DNA from: Conchocele bisecta
Lineage: Eukaryota; Mollusca; Bivalvia; Lucinida; Thyasiridae
Assembly (NCBI GenBank): GCA_029237695.1
Contig: CM055265.1
Span: forward strand, 121,101,078-121,165,077
DNA: 64,000 nt
Direction of reading: 5' to 3'
Below are positions 11,185 through 26,100 of this stretch, one piece after another (the first letter of the stretch is position 1; every line of letters begins with the position of its first letter). The notes under the pieces were generated by a model. That model did not search any database. It was given only the letters and a program-made list of their open reading frames with translations, and was not told the DNA's origin. The position numbers and the translations under genes were made by a program.

Positions 11185-14100
11185 GTAAGTTGTTCTTTTA
11201 TTGTAAGTCAACTAGTTTGATCGACAGCTTAACTTTGATAAAAAAAACAACATATTTCCACTTTGTATCATGTGAAAGTATTCCGTTGTTTAAAAAATAC
11301 TTCGTGAAACTAAATGTATTTCTATTGCTGATATTTGAAGAGGTCAATGCAAATATGGGCCTATACTATGAAACAGTTAGTCGCCTTATTTTATTAACTC
11401 CTGCGATTTTTAAAGAAATTACCTGATGAATATACAGGTAAATTGTATGTAATTCATAAAATATTAGTGATGAATGGTCATATAGCTTGTTGTTTTTAAA
11501 ATAATATGTGTCGGTGATTATTTTTAATTTAAATGTCCATGAAAGCAGTATTCGTTTCTAAATTTGTTTTTTCTTATTATAATTATGTTTAGTTTTCAAA
11601 AGCATAGATGTCGTTTTCTACATGCAGTAAGGTTATCATCTTTCATTTACATTGTACGGAGCCCCGCAGGGGACGTATAATTCTTTGTTTTATTAATTCG
11701 TTCCCACGAAATAATAATTCGTTCCCTCAAGTTAACAGTCCGTTCACAGGAAATAACAATTCGTTCCCACGGGAACGAATTGTTAATTGGTGGGAACGAT
11801 TTGTTATATCGTGGTAACGAATTGTTAATTCGAGGGAACGAATTGTTATACGAATTGTTATTTCGTGGGAACGAATTAATAAACAAAAATCCATGTCCCC
11901 TGCGGGGCTCCGTCACATTGTCCATGGGAATCAATTCAGTTTATTCAACAGGGGTCCGTTTCACTAAACTTCGTACGACTAAAATGTTCGTAAGTGCAAA
12001 TTTGGAATCATCTGGAAAGTTCAATTGATGGATTTACATTTATTGAGCATAGGCTGCTTATGCAGTCTATGCTCAATAAATGTAAATCCAATAATTGTTT
12101 ACAAGAAAACATTGTTAATGTAAAATTTACAGACTATCATAGGTTTGCACTTACGAACATTTTAGTCGTAAGAAGTTTAGTGAAACGGCTCCCTGAATGA
12201 TAGCTCTGATGTTCAGTAGGTTTGTACACCACCATGTTCGTAAATCATGCCAATATGTCAACGTTTCTGAAAATCTATTGGCAATATTAACTCGCAATGA
12301 AGCAGTTTGATTGGCTGTGCCTGAGCTGTAACACAGCTCAGGCTCAGACAATCAATCTGCTTGCTTTCAAGAACAATATTCAAGTATTTTGTAATATAAA
12401 CATTGAAACGTATTGGCGATATTAGCGCAGGCGGTAGTGTAGAAACGTTCTAAACATATTTACCTGTATAAACTACAGTGGGGGCAGCGTGTATGTGCAC
12501 ACACGAACTAACACGACAGGTTGGAACCAACCTGTCGTGTTCGTTCGTGTGTGCACTTACACGCTGCCCCCACTGTATACGACAACCATCACAGGAGCAG
12601 TATTGATGTTCAAAATGGGACGTATGGCACTGTCGACCAGTGTACGGTGTAGCCCCCGCATCAGTCTGACGAATCTGCGCAGCATACATAATTATATCAC
12701 GTATTTGCGCAAGCACACATACTCAGTTAACGATTTCACTCTCAATACATGATCTGATGGTATGTTCCATCTTATTTATGAGTATTCCATTAACGAAAAG
12801 GGGGTATTGTTTCAAAATTTTAAAATTAATTACCAGTACTGCAGATCCTGATGAGACGGCTCGTTACGAGCCGGCTCATCTAGGTGTACAGTGTTTGTAG
12901 TTGCGAACGGTAACTCTTGCAATCTACTCCCGTACCATCCGTAGGCCTACGGACAGTACGGGAGTAGATTGCAAGTTCGCAACTACAGTGTTCACAAATG
13001 TTGGATTTACAGTTTTTAGGGTCGAACGTGTTAATAATCTAACGTATTGGAGATGGGTGCACTGTATAATAAATAGGATACAATACAGGTTTTTTTTTCA
13101 CTAAACTTCGTACGACTAAAATCGTAAGTGTAAAATTATAATTTCACATTAACACTGTTTTTTTTATAAACAATTATTGGATTTACGCTTATTGAGCATA
13201 GGCTGCATGTGCAGCCTATGCTCAATAAATATAAATCCATTAATTGAAATTTCCAGGCGATCCTAAATTTGCACTTACGAACATTTTAGTCGTACGAAGT
13301 TTACTGAAACGGCCCCCTGGTATGACTACATGTAGTTGATCAATGGCTGCAACACTAATTGGGGTGGAGGCGGGTGGTGGGGATCAATAAATGTCACCTT
13401 GCTGCATACTAACGGATCGTGATCATATAGAGGTCACATACTCATTATGTACATGTTCAACGATAGCCAAGAATTATATAATGACATACTCCCTGATTAA
13501 ACGATACTGTTAATTCGGTTTTAAAGCTGCATGCCATACTAACTAATACACGCATGTAAAAGTAAGGCTGAACGTAGCTTCGGGTCGTATTTTGAACCTA
13601 TAAAATGCATATATGCAATATACTTACCATGCTAGTAATATGATGATAACTTGGTTGAATTTATCCATGTATTTACACAATTAAAATATATGTATTTTAA
13701 TGGGGTGTCATGTTAATCTAAAATAAAGTTAACATACTAAATAGTGCGGGCAGTATTTGAAACAGCTTCTTTAACATAAAATGTAATTAGTGGTTTGGTA
13801 TTAAAAAATTACATCATGATATAATACCTTGTATCTTCCCATTGTTTCAATGTTATCGTGCTGCGGTATTGCGTGTTATTACTGCATTAGACTGTGTGCT
13901 CTATATTAATGAATCCATTCAGATTTGTAGGCCGCTGGTTCACGACAATCACACCATAAATTGTGGCGGTGACTGGAGAAATTGGGTGTTAAAACATGTC
14001 TTGGCATTTCATTAGAATTGTCTCATTGGAGACAATTCTAATGAAATACCAAGATGTGTTTCATTAGGGATTTGTGACCAGTGTAGCTCCTGATTAAAAT

Positions 14101-17100
14101 AACACACTCCTGTATTCTGGTAGCGATCGATATATAGTGCTTGCTAGAAGTATTATGCGTGTTTCATTGATGGAATGGCGACCAGTGCAGTTCCTGAGCA
14201 GACTGATCTATAGTCTGTTTCACGAAAGCTGCCCAAATTTTATGGCCATATAAGCAATTCAAAAACCATTTTTTTTTTCGATAAGCCCCATTTCAACAGT
14301 CACAGTTATAAATGATGTCATTTGTTTTACCGATATTTTACAAGAGTATATTACATGGGTGACGATCGATGTAATATGACATTTATCAAACGACTGATTT
14401 CATAAGAAATCAGGCTACGCTGAGAAGGATATTTGATAACTATTTGTTACTGACATCGTGACGGATATTACGACAAATTGATTTCTCTATGGGAATTTAA
14501 CATGGGGGGAAAAGAGGTAGAGGATTTGTGGGAGGAGTAAAAAAAACAATTTTTTTTTTAATTGACTCCGAAACCTAGCTAGATCGCTTGGAAATGATCT
14601 AACTAAGAAAACAAAAGTTAAATTTTAAAAATCGGTCCAGTATTTCTGAAATTCTAAAATAATTCCCCATGTTAAATCCCCATAGACATCTTCACTCCGT
14701 GAAGATGTCTATGGGGATTTAACATGGCCATGTTAAAGGCCCATAGACATCTTCACGGAGTGAAGATGTCTATGGGGATTTAACATGGGAAAATTTTGTT
14801 TTCGCAATAAAATGAATATTTTACCAAATTTCACGAAATAAAAAGAAGGCTCATTCTTAAATTTTGCTTTAATTTAATATTATCGAAAACAATATTGTTT
14901 CTGCATTGTTTATATAGCCGTAAAATTTGGGCAGGTTTCGTGAAACAGACTATAGATCTATACTGGCCGCAAAGCCCATAAGCCCCATTTCAACAGTCAC
15001 AGTTATAAATGATGTCATTTGTTTTACCGATATTGTACAAGAGTATATTACATGGGTGACGATCGATGTAATATGACATTTATCAAACGACTGATTTCAT
15101 AAGAAATGAGGCTACGCTGAGAAGGATATTTGATAACTATTTGTTACATCGTGACGGATAATGCATTGTGTAAGTGCAGCTCACGTAGACCATTACTTGG
15201 CGGCTTCACATTATATTTAAAATGATAATTTAATTAGTTATTGTGCAGTTTACAATCATATCTTGTACCTTGGTGTTACATGCACGACAAGTGCACGAGT
15301 CAGAATACAGAAAAGAAATATTGGCACCATTTATCGACATACATGTAATGCATGCTTACTAAGATATCATTCCATGAAAAACAAAGCAAACAGGTTGGGC
15401 AACCAACAGTAGATACAATAGTATCCGTGTGTTATTGTTGACTGCGAACGTATGAATGTATTCAATACTTTTATAATATATGACCCACTGTATAATAGAT
15501 TTTACAGTATTGCATTCGATAATTTACCGACATTGATTTCAAAGTTCTAAGATATAGTTTTTACATAGGGTAGCCTATGTATTGGAATCGCGTCGGACAG
15601 TAAGCCACGCCCCAGACCCCCATCGATGGGCACGTCCGTAGTGATATCTTGGAATAACCATAACAACAAAATGCATTGTGTTACTCAACGTTTAACTGGC
15701 ATACGCAACCGCTAATTGAAAATAATATTATGAAAAACTACTTGCACTGCACAATATCAACAACGGATGTTCTACGTACAAAAATACATCGGATTATTTT
15801 GTTGCGCGTGATTTGCCCCCATTTGCAGCACAAATCGTGCGGTCATCGCTAAATTTAGTAACAGAGTTAATTCCCCTCCGAATACTCTCCGAAACAAGCG
15901 ACGCGTTTAACACACAAACTACATCAAGTTTGACCTTCCGACAGCCTATTTTTAAACTCACCCGACACCTGTGCGAAACAAAACTCGCAAGTGTAGGTCT
16001 AACTGATGTTTAATCCTCATTCTCTCTCTCTATCGATGGATTTACAATGAATTTTAGTGACATTCCTGAATTCGGCATGATTGACATTTGTCTATGGTGG
16101 CCAATACACGCCAACATGAGTGTCAATTCTACGTTCAGGGAAGGCGGTGAATAAGTCAGTATTTAAGGTGATAACTTACAGTCAGGGAACACATTAATGA
16201 CAGTATAACACACCCAGCTTATATTAATACCCATATTAATGCAAGTACTGAAATACGACAAAAAAATCTAAACGTGACAAGTGCCCGCTATACAGATGTA
16301 ATCATTTAGTAATATTTATTTTACTGATAGTGACGCGCGGTGGTATCAGGCTATTTTCATATGCAAATGAGGCATGATATTTTTTAATTATTTATATTAA
16401 AGAAATACGTCACCTGAAAACAGATTTTAAAGTATGATCATTGCACTTCATAAAATAAATACAGAGATTAAATAGTAATGTCAGTTAACGTTTTAAGGAA
16501 ACACGGTTATCGCCCCTGATATCAGTGTGTAAATTTACGTCTGATATAACATGTATAATAATGTCAATCAGTACGTGGGATAATGGCGCATGAATGTTTA
16601 GTTTGCCAGGAAATGTCTCAGATGATGTCTCTGATGTAAAGAACATTTTGTACTGAGTGGGCATGTACCTTTAAGGGTTAATGAAACTGCAACACCAACA
16701 ATCAATCAATCAATCAATCTAGTTTAATCTTGTAGTACCCTATGTTCAGTACTTTCAGTACTTTGATTTATTGATAGCACTGTCAGCGTGCACTGAATGT
16801 TACGTAGCCCCGCAGGTGACATATAATTCTTTTTTTTTTATTTATTCGTTCCCACGAATTTGCAATTCGTTCCTTCAATTTAACAATTCGTTCCCACGAA
16901 TTAACAATTCGTTCCCACGAATTAACAATTCATTCCCTCAATTGAACAATTCGTTCCCATGAAATAACAATTCGTTCCCACGGGAACGAATTGTTAATTC
17001 GTGGGAACGAATTGCTATATCGTGTGAACGAATTGTTAATTCGAGGGAACGAATTGTTAATTCGAGGGAACGAATTGTTAAATTGAGGGAACGAATTGTC

Positions 17101-20100
17101 ATTTCGTGGGAACAAATTGTTAATTCGAGGGAACGAATTGTTAATTCGAGGGAACGAATTGTTAATTCGTGGGAACGAATTGATAACAACAAATCAATGT
17201 CCCTTGTGGGGCTTCGTAGAATGTTATGTCACCTGCGTTCATGTTGTAGATGCAATTACGCACAAACATTCATAATCTGGGGGCCGTTTCACTAAGCTTC
17301 GTACGACTAAAATGTTCGTAAGTGCTAATTTAGGATCGTCTGGAAATTTCAATTAATGGATTCAAATTTATTGAGCATAGTCTGCATATGCAGCCTATGC
17401 TCAATAAATGTAAATCCAATAATTGTTTACAAGAAAGCATTGTTATTGTGAAATTTACAGACTATCATAATTTTGCACTTACGAACCTTTTAGTTGTAAG
17501 AAGTTTAGTGAAACGGACCCTGGCTCATACAACACCATTTCCAGTGTTAAATTAGAATGCCCATTTCTTATTAGTTTCGATGTGTCTCATCAAACCATTG
17601 GGCTAAAGGCACATGCCCACTCAGTATGCACACAATGTTCTTTATATCAGAGACATCATCTGAGACATTTTCTGGCAAAATAAACATTCATTCACCATTA
17701 CCCCATGTATTGATTGGCATGATTGTACATGTTATATCAGACGCAAATTTACACACTGATATCAGGGGCGATAACCGTGTTTCCTTAAAACGTTAACTGA
17801 CATTACTATTTATCCTCTGTATTTATGTTTTGATGTGCAATGATCATACTTTATAATATGTCGAAAATATTATTTTAGTATAATTTAATTAGTATAAATA
17901 ATTATAACATATCATGCCTCATTCATTTGGACATGAAAATAGCCTGATACCACCGCGCGGCACTATCAGTAACATAAATATTACTGAATGATTATATCTG
18001 TATAGCGGACACTCGTAATATTTAGAACTGGAACAGGTGGAATAGTGACACAATTATACACTTATTTAATTCCTATCAAGAACATTGTATGCCCAAAAGA
18101 GTGGGCATGTACCTTTAATTCGTTATTCTGTCTGTTGCAAACTCCTCAGTTGCCTCGCATAAGCGCTAAAACATAGGGTTATATATTCATATTGCTTCAT
18201 CATGATAAAATGTGTCCACAGCGGCAGCAATCATCACATATCGCGCACCACTTGGTGAACAGCGTCGCCTCCGGGGCCCGTTTCACTAAGCTTCATACGA
18301 CTAAGAAGTTCGTAAGTGCAAATTTAGGATCGTCTGGAAATTTAAATTGATGGATTTACATTTATTGAGCATATGCAGCCTATGCTCAATAAATGTAAAT
18401 CCAATAATTGTTTACAAGAAAATATCGCTAATGTGAAATTTACAGACTATCATAATTTTGCACTTACGAACATTTTAGTCGTAAGAAGTTTAGTGAAACG
18501 GGCCCCTGGTCAGTCCGCGCGGATGCGTAGGCTGTTATGAGGCTACGATTGACGCAATAGTGATAAGAGTAATTTTTCTCGGCTACACTGTTAATCCTTA
18601 CACCGCTATCTTAATTTTTTTTGCCGTCTGCTGTTTATTTTCTATTTATCATTTTTATCATCAAAACATGCTTTGACATCATTTTAGAATAATTTACAAC
18701 ATGCTTTGACAGCACTTCAGAATAATTTCCAATATTGACAGCACTTCAGAATCATTTCCATTGGAAATGATTCTGAAGTGTTGTCAAACCATGTTTTTTA
18801 TTGAGAAATAAGGCAAGATATAAAAGCAACAGCAGACGACAATTGTTGTGTGTAGCGGTTTAAGGGTTAATATAATAATTTACAACATGCTTTGACAGCA
18901 CTTCAGAATCATTCCCAATATTGACAGCACTTCAGAATCATTTCCTTTGGAAATGATTCTGAAGTGCTGTCAAACCATGTTTTGTATTGATAAATAAGGC
19001 AAGATATAAAAGCAACAGCAGACGACAATTGTTGTGTGAAGCGGTATAAAGGTTAATAGTAATGTTTGTTAACAACGTTCACCGACTTTTCTTCAAGTTG
19101 ATCAGTTTCACCCCAATGCACGTATTGTTGCAAATTGGACGAAATGTGGTCGCATTGTGAATGTGCATAATTGAGCAGATATTGTTTATGTAAATATTAC
19201 CTTGATCTAGATAAATTCCACCCCAAGTCCAAACAGTAGTTTCATTAATAAGGCGGCATGCATGTGCGACCTATGTTCTCTGGAGTCACGAACAACTGGG
19301 GGCCGTTTCACTAAACTTCGTACGACTAAAATGTTCGTAAGTGCAAAATTATCAGTTTGTGAATTTCAAAATAGCAATGTTTTCTTGTAAACAATTATTG
19401 GATTTACATGTATTGAGCATAGGCTGCATATGCTCAATAAGTGTAAATCCATCAACTGAAATTTCCAGACGATCCTAAATTTGCACTTACGAACGGAACA
19501 TTTTAGCCGTACGAAGCTTAGTGAAACGGGCTCATGGTATTTGATTCAATTCTTCTTAAGTGTCCATACATGCATGTAATTGTCCATATGATAAATACAT
19601 GACTGTTTTGTACTATTTACTTTTGAATTACAAATGTAATCAGCCAGTGTAGTGCATATACTCATACGTCCTGACGTGTAATTTAATTAATTTAAATGAA
19701 TTCGTATATTTGAATATTTACAATTAGTCAGATGTGCGCTAGTCGTACATGCTGAATATTAATATTTATCCCGTCAACACAGTGCGTATGTGCCGTGAAA
19801 CACGGTGCCGTGAAACATTTTTGATATCCTGTCAATGCAATTTGGAGATGCGGCTGGGGTTATTTTTTTGCATTTTACAGCCATTTGTAGGTGTTGACGG
19901 GATACATAGAATAGTAGGTTAGTGCCGTGAATGGGAAAAATATCTGGCGCGGCACGGAAACGGGATGTGCTCGGCAGAGCCTCGCCCATCCCGTTTCCAG
20001 AGCCTTGCCAGATATTTTTTCCCATTCACGGCACTAATCTACTATTCTCTATATAAACGTAATATGTAGACAACGATCATTATTTTATTTAAAACACAAT

Positions 20101-23100
20101 GCAATTCTTAAGTGCACTCGGCCTCAGAACTGGGGTTCGTTTCACTAAATTTCATACGACTAAAATATTCGTAGGCTGCATATGCATGTAAATCCATCAA
20201 TTGAAATTTCCAGACGATCCTAAATTTGAATTTACGAACATTTTAGTCGTACGAAGTTTAGTTAAACGGTCCCCTGATACGTATATGAACTTTCGTATCC
20301 ACACCACACTCACAAATGCATGAATTATTTGGTCCTGAGCTATTTAGATTATACTTAAAGACTATCGCATTAATACATTTGCTGACAACATGAGCTCCGA
20401 CTTTTGTGTCAGCTTTCGACGTCATTTAGGAAAATAAAATGAAATAACGGTATACTATATTGTATGTGATACCGTGGCAGTTTAGGACTCACTCTACATA
20501 CACGGATTGTACTTACATGTAGCAAGGTAACTAGATATATCTCACAAGCCGTGTACTTGTAAACATAATATATGACATTAATATTATCATAGTGTGTACT
20601 TGGTGGAAACTGGAAACACTGCCACTACGCTGAATATGCTAATTATGCCCGATTATGAACACTTCACAGTTCAACGTATATGTGTGTACTGCATACTCAA
20701 GGAATACGGTATGCATTCATTCATGGCTTTATCTGTCCTAGCGCCCGTTTCACTAAACTTCGTACGACTAAAATGTTCGTAAGTGCAAATTTAGGATCGT
20801 CTGGAATTTTCAATTCATGGATTTACATTTATTGAGCATAGGCTGCAGCCTATGCTCAATAAATGTAAATCCATGAATTGTTTACAAGAAAATATTGTTA
20901 ATGTGAAATTTACAGACCATCATAATTTGGCACTTACGAACATTTTAGTCGTACGAAGTTTAGTGAAACGGCCCTCTGGTTCATTGACGGTTACCATGAT
21001 CGAATTGCAGAATTATATTAATGTTGTACTACTACTGACAGCTGGAAAAACACCCGTGAGACACACGTGACTGTGATTGGAGACATGTGACTTATCGGCT
21101 TTGCGACACGTGTAGATCCAGATCAGCCTGTGCATCCGCACAGTCTGATCAGGATCTGCACTGTTCGCCATTCCATCAATGAAACAGCCTGCATGCTTGT
21201 AACAAAAGTATAGATCGCTATCAGGCTACTGGAGTGTGACGTGTGATCAGGAGCTAAGCTGGTCACACATCCCATAAACCCATTGCTCCAGTCACAGCCA
21301 TATTTGACCAGCGCTGATCATTGTCAATCATCACAATTCCACAGACATGTTGTGGTATGTACGACGAAACGCTGTTTACATCATACCCATATGTTTACAC
21401 TGATATTAAATATCTAGAAGGTAGGACACTCGCCATTTTTCAACTAACGGACGTGGTACTAGTGTACCTTGGGCCCGGCTCGCTAACTCAGTAATTGTAA
21501 CGCGCGAGAAGGCCGGGACCCTGCAGGTAATTGATCCTCTTCCGTTGATGGCGAATATCCTACCTTGTAGATATATGACATGGGAGTAAAACTGGGTGTG
21601 ATTTAAAGAGCCATCTGTCGTTCATACCACAAAGCGTCTGTGCATAGTTCCAGCGGTTTGTTGTTATTTCGGAAGGTAACAAACGTTGGTATTGGCTGCA
21701 TTTTGACCCGTGGATGTGTAAACAAGCCCCTGGCTACGCTGGTCGGACACATCATCAGTGCCCATTCCCAACAGTGCAACATTTAATAGTTCATGGCTGT
21801 ATATATGTGTATATCAATTACTACTATTTTAAGCTAAAGTATCTATATACGGCATATCAGACATGTCTCAGGAACATGCCAATTTAATTGTTTTAATAGT
21901 TGCATAATACAATGGCATGCTGTCCTTTATGTATGTACGATGACAATCATGTTTCTTGTTACTAAACGGACACCTGTATCTGATTGAACACTGATATATA
22001 AAATCCCGTTAGAAGGCAATACACAATACATTTATGGCAGGACAATAACAAGGTGCATGATCACGTGGTTACAACAACAACAACGTCGCCCACTCCAAAG
22101 TAAGTATTATTTGATAGTTTCCTTAATATGCAACATATTTTGATGAACTATGGCGCAGCAAACGCGTCTTCATGAGCTGCATTTGGTGGTCTATGGAGTT
22201 TGGCACAGACACGAGGACACGGAAATCGATTCTTCGCAAAAACGACAGAGGTTTGGGCGAAAATACAGAGACCACCAAATGCAGCTTAACAAGACGCGTT
22301 TGATGCCCCATATTTCATCAAAATCCGTTATGTAATAAGGACATTATAAAAGAATACGTACTTTGAGTAGATACTTGTTGTTGTTGTTAGTACCACGTGA
22401 TCATCTCCAAACAGGACACCCTGGGGACCTCCCAGGGTGTCCGGTTTGGAGTGTCCGGTTTGGAGAGGTTCCATTGCATATATTTACGAGACGATGTCGC
22501 CAAATATCAATTTCCATACAGTATAATTCATAAATTATAATAAGACAAACAAATTGTTTACGTTCCACCCGTAAGATATTTGGCTATTACTGACATAATA
22601 TTCTAGTGCACCGGCACTCTTGACAGTAAAACCTATTTCTAATGCACTCTATAAATATCACGCAATCTGATTGGCTGATGGTCATACATTACAGGTATAT
22701 CATTGTTGATGAACGGTCGCAAATTATTTCAATATGTATTCCTACGCCAGTAGTAAAGGAGTGCATTAGAAATAGGTTAACTGCATTGTAATTTTGAAAT
22801 TTGCGTTGTATATCAGAAAATGATAGATCGGAAAACATGTTTAATGGCTCCGCTAGCGCGTCGCCATTAAACAGATTTTCCGACCTATCATTTTCTGATA
22901 TACGACGCAAATTTCAAAATTACAATACAGTTAACCCTATAATGACAATGCCACATAGAACACATACAAAATGGCTCATTTGGATGGGATTTAATTACAG
23001 CATGTCTAACAATACGCTTAAATAATATTTTCCGTAAATGGCATAAAAAGTTGACAATATAGGGTTAACTGTATAGTAATTTTCAAATTTGCGGCGTATA

Positions 23101-26100
23101 TCAGAAAATGATAGGTCGGAAAATTTGTTTAATGGCGGCGCGCTAGCGGCGCCATTAAACATGTTTTCCGACATATCATTTTCTGACATACGCCACAAAT
23201 TTGAAAATTACAATGCGGTTAACCTATTTCTAATGCACATCTTCACTACTGGTGTAGGAATACATATTGAAATAATTTGCGACCGTTCATCAACAATGAT
23301 ATACCTGTAATGTATAACCATCAGCCAATCAGATTGCGTGATATTTATAGAGTGCATTAGAAAATGCGCATGTTCTCCGAAAATGTTGTCAACTTTTGAC
23401 TTTATCTATGAAAAAATATTGCAAATTTTGTAAAAGTATTTAATGAAATTACGCAGATGTCCGAAGGTACAAAATCGTATGGCGTGTCTCATATTGTGGT
23501 GTTTATATAACATCGATGGAATCTCTCTAAGCCCGTGGGTGGCAGGTGGGAGTATGCGATGGGTAATTGTATCCCCCGGACTCCGTCGGGGGATACTATG
23601 GATTTGACAGCGCGCCGCGTCCAGTCCGCGTCCGCGTCCGCGTCCGCCGCAGACACTTCTTGTCCGGAGCATAACTCGAACACCCTTTGGAATATTTTCA
23701 TGAAACTTCACACATGCATAGACCACGACCCGAAGGTGTGTCACGCACAAGAATGACAACTCTTGCATAGCCAATTTTTTAGTTATCTCCCTTTTTTGTT
23801 TCTCGGACTGATTTCGTGTCTGGAGCATAACTCCACCACCCTTTGGAATATTTTCATGAAACTTCACACATGTCTAGACCACGACCCAAAGGTGTGTCGC
23901 GCACAAGAATGACAACTCTTGCATAGCTAATTTTTGAGTTATCTCCCTTTTTTGTTTCGCGCACTGATTGACCATAACTCGACCACCCTTTGGAATATTT
24001 TTATGAAACTTCACACATGCATAGACCACGACCCGAAGGTGTGTCGTGCACAAGAATGACAACTCTTGCATAGCTATTTTTTTAGTTATCTCCCTTTTTT
24101 GTTTTCGCGCACTGATTTCCTGTCCGGAGCATAACTCGACCACCCTTTGGAATATTTTCATGAAACTTCACACATACATAGACCACGACCCGGAGGTGTG
24201 TCGCACACAAGAATGACAACTCTTGCGTAGCTAATTTTTTAGTTATCTCCCTTTTTTGTTTTGTGCACTCTACAAACTGGACAATAATGCATGAAGACCC
24301 GTTTTCTCGTCTGCTCTGTACACCTTTTCTCGTGTGCTCTGTACACCTTACACTGTAGAGAGAACAATAGAGACTGGGAGAACCATGTGCTAGCATGGGC
24401 TTACATGTGCAAATGTCCAGTGCTTGACCACTGCTGACCACAGGTAATTTATACAGGTAAATTACTACATTGGGTACTGTGTTGAAAATATTGTGGCATT
24501 ATGTGGACCTGTGCAGATATATGTAGATAAATATAGGACTATTAAAAAAAAATCTGGGCTCCAGTAGCAAGCATTATTATTTTTAAACTTTTTTTTTCCA
24601 TTTTTTTTTTTTCATTTTTTTTTTTCATTTTTATTTTTCATTTTTTCATTTTTTTTTTTTCATTTTTTTTTCATTTTTTTTTTTTCATTTTTTTTTTCAT
24701 TTTTTTTTTTTTTCAAATTATTTTTCAATTTTTGTCTAGTAGCATAAGGTCGTAAGTGCTATATACAGACTATTCACCTGTGCATGTGCTAGCATGTGCA
24801 ACTGACCACTGACCACTTACAGGTAATTTATACAGGTAAATGATTATATTACATTTCCGTAAACTGTGTTGAAAATAAAATTATTGTGGCAATATGTGGA
24901 CCTGTATATATATGATATGTAGATAAATATAGGACTATTAAAAAACATTCTGCGCTCCAGTAGGGAGCATTATTCTTTTATTTTTTTTAATTTAATTTTT
25001 TTTTTGCATTTTTTTTTTTACATTCTTTTTCAATTTTTTAACTGACCACTAACTTATTACAGGTAATTTATACAGGTACATAATTACATTTCCGTAACTA
25101 TTAACAAAAATTCTGGGCTCCAGTAGCGAGCATTATTATTTTAATTTTTTTTGTATATTACATTTCCGTAAACTGTGTTGAAAATATTGTGGCATTATGT
25201 GGACCTGGGCTCCAGTAGTTTAAAAAAAAAATCTCATTCTTTTTCAATTTTTGTCTAGTAGCATAAGGTCGTAAGTGCTATATACAGACTATTATCATAT
25301 AATAAAACAATTATTGACTAGTGAGCCATAGAATATAATCTGATAAAACTTCACACATGCATAGAAGACGACCCAAAGGTGTGTCGCACGTAAGAATGAC
25401 AACTCTTGCGTCGTTAATTTCTTAGTTATCTCCCTTTGTTGTTTCGTGCACTGATTTCGTGTCTGGAGCATAACTCGAACACCCTTTGGAATATTTTCAT
25501 GAAACTTCACACATGCATAGACCACAACCCTAAAGGTGTGTCACGCAAGAATGACAACTCTTGCATCACTAATGTTTTAGTTATCTCCCTTTGTTTTTTC
25601 CGTCACTGATTTTGTCTCCGGAGCATAACTCGAACACCCTTTTTTCAAACTACTTGTGTATCTGGGGAGGGGGATACACATGCGCTTGTCGACAAGCGTC
25701 CATTTCTAGTTTAGCGATCGGGTTTCATCCTTACCGGAATTCCGACTGCAGACCTGGTTTGGCCCTCACATACGTCTTTAGCATTTTTTACATGTATTTG
25801 ACAGTTGAATCTGGTTATACCCCTTATGTGAGTATTACGATTATTCGTAATTCTATTTTAGGGGAAGGGGCCAAGTGACTTTTGGTGTGATATGGACCTG
25901 ACATCAGGTCATGTTATTTTAATTTCAGGGCTGAATATATTTGTTCTCGATGTAAATATTCCGTTCTGATTTTGGGATCCCCCCCCCCCCCCCCCCAATG
26001 CAGCAGGTCAAAACGGGATCGAACCCGTTTGCCCGGCCTTACATGTACATGACCATAGCTGTTTATAGGCCGTTAAACACCAATAAACTAACAATCAAAC

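Larger units (their letters stand above)
13963..15005. mobile_element. Family O MITE split by two younger insertions
   Basis: Left end GTGGCGGTGACTGGAGAAA, right end at about 14991-15005 (ACAGTCACAGTTATA). The halves align with the intact copy at 55543-55797 once the palindrome (13993-14066) and the family C copy (14211-14952) are removed. Confidence 0.75.

Noticed and set aside
23406..23867. 153-codon minus-strand frame
   Set aside because: Runs through the 155-bp tandem units and the TCCGCG hexamer tract; compositionally driven.
25997..26100. tRNA gene on the minus strand
   Set aside because: Only a B-box-like motif is visible. No cloverleaf with anticodon could be drawn, so it is listed only as a possible SINE piece.
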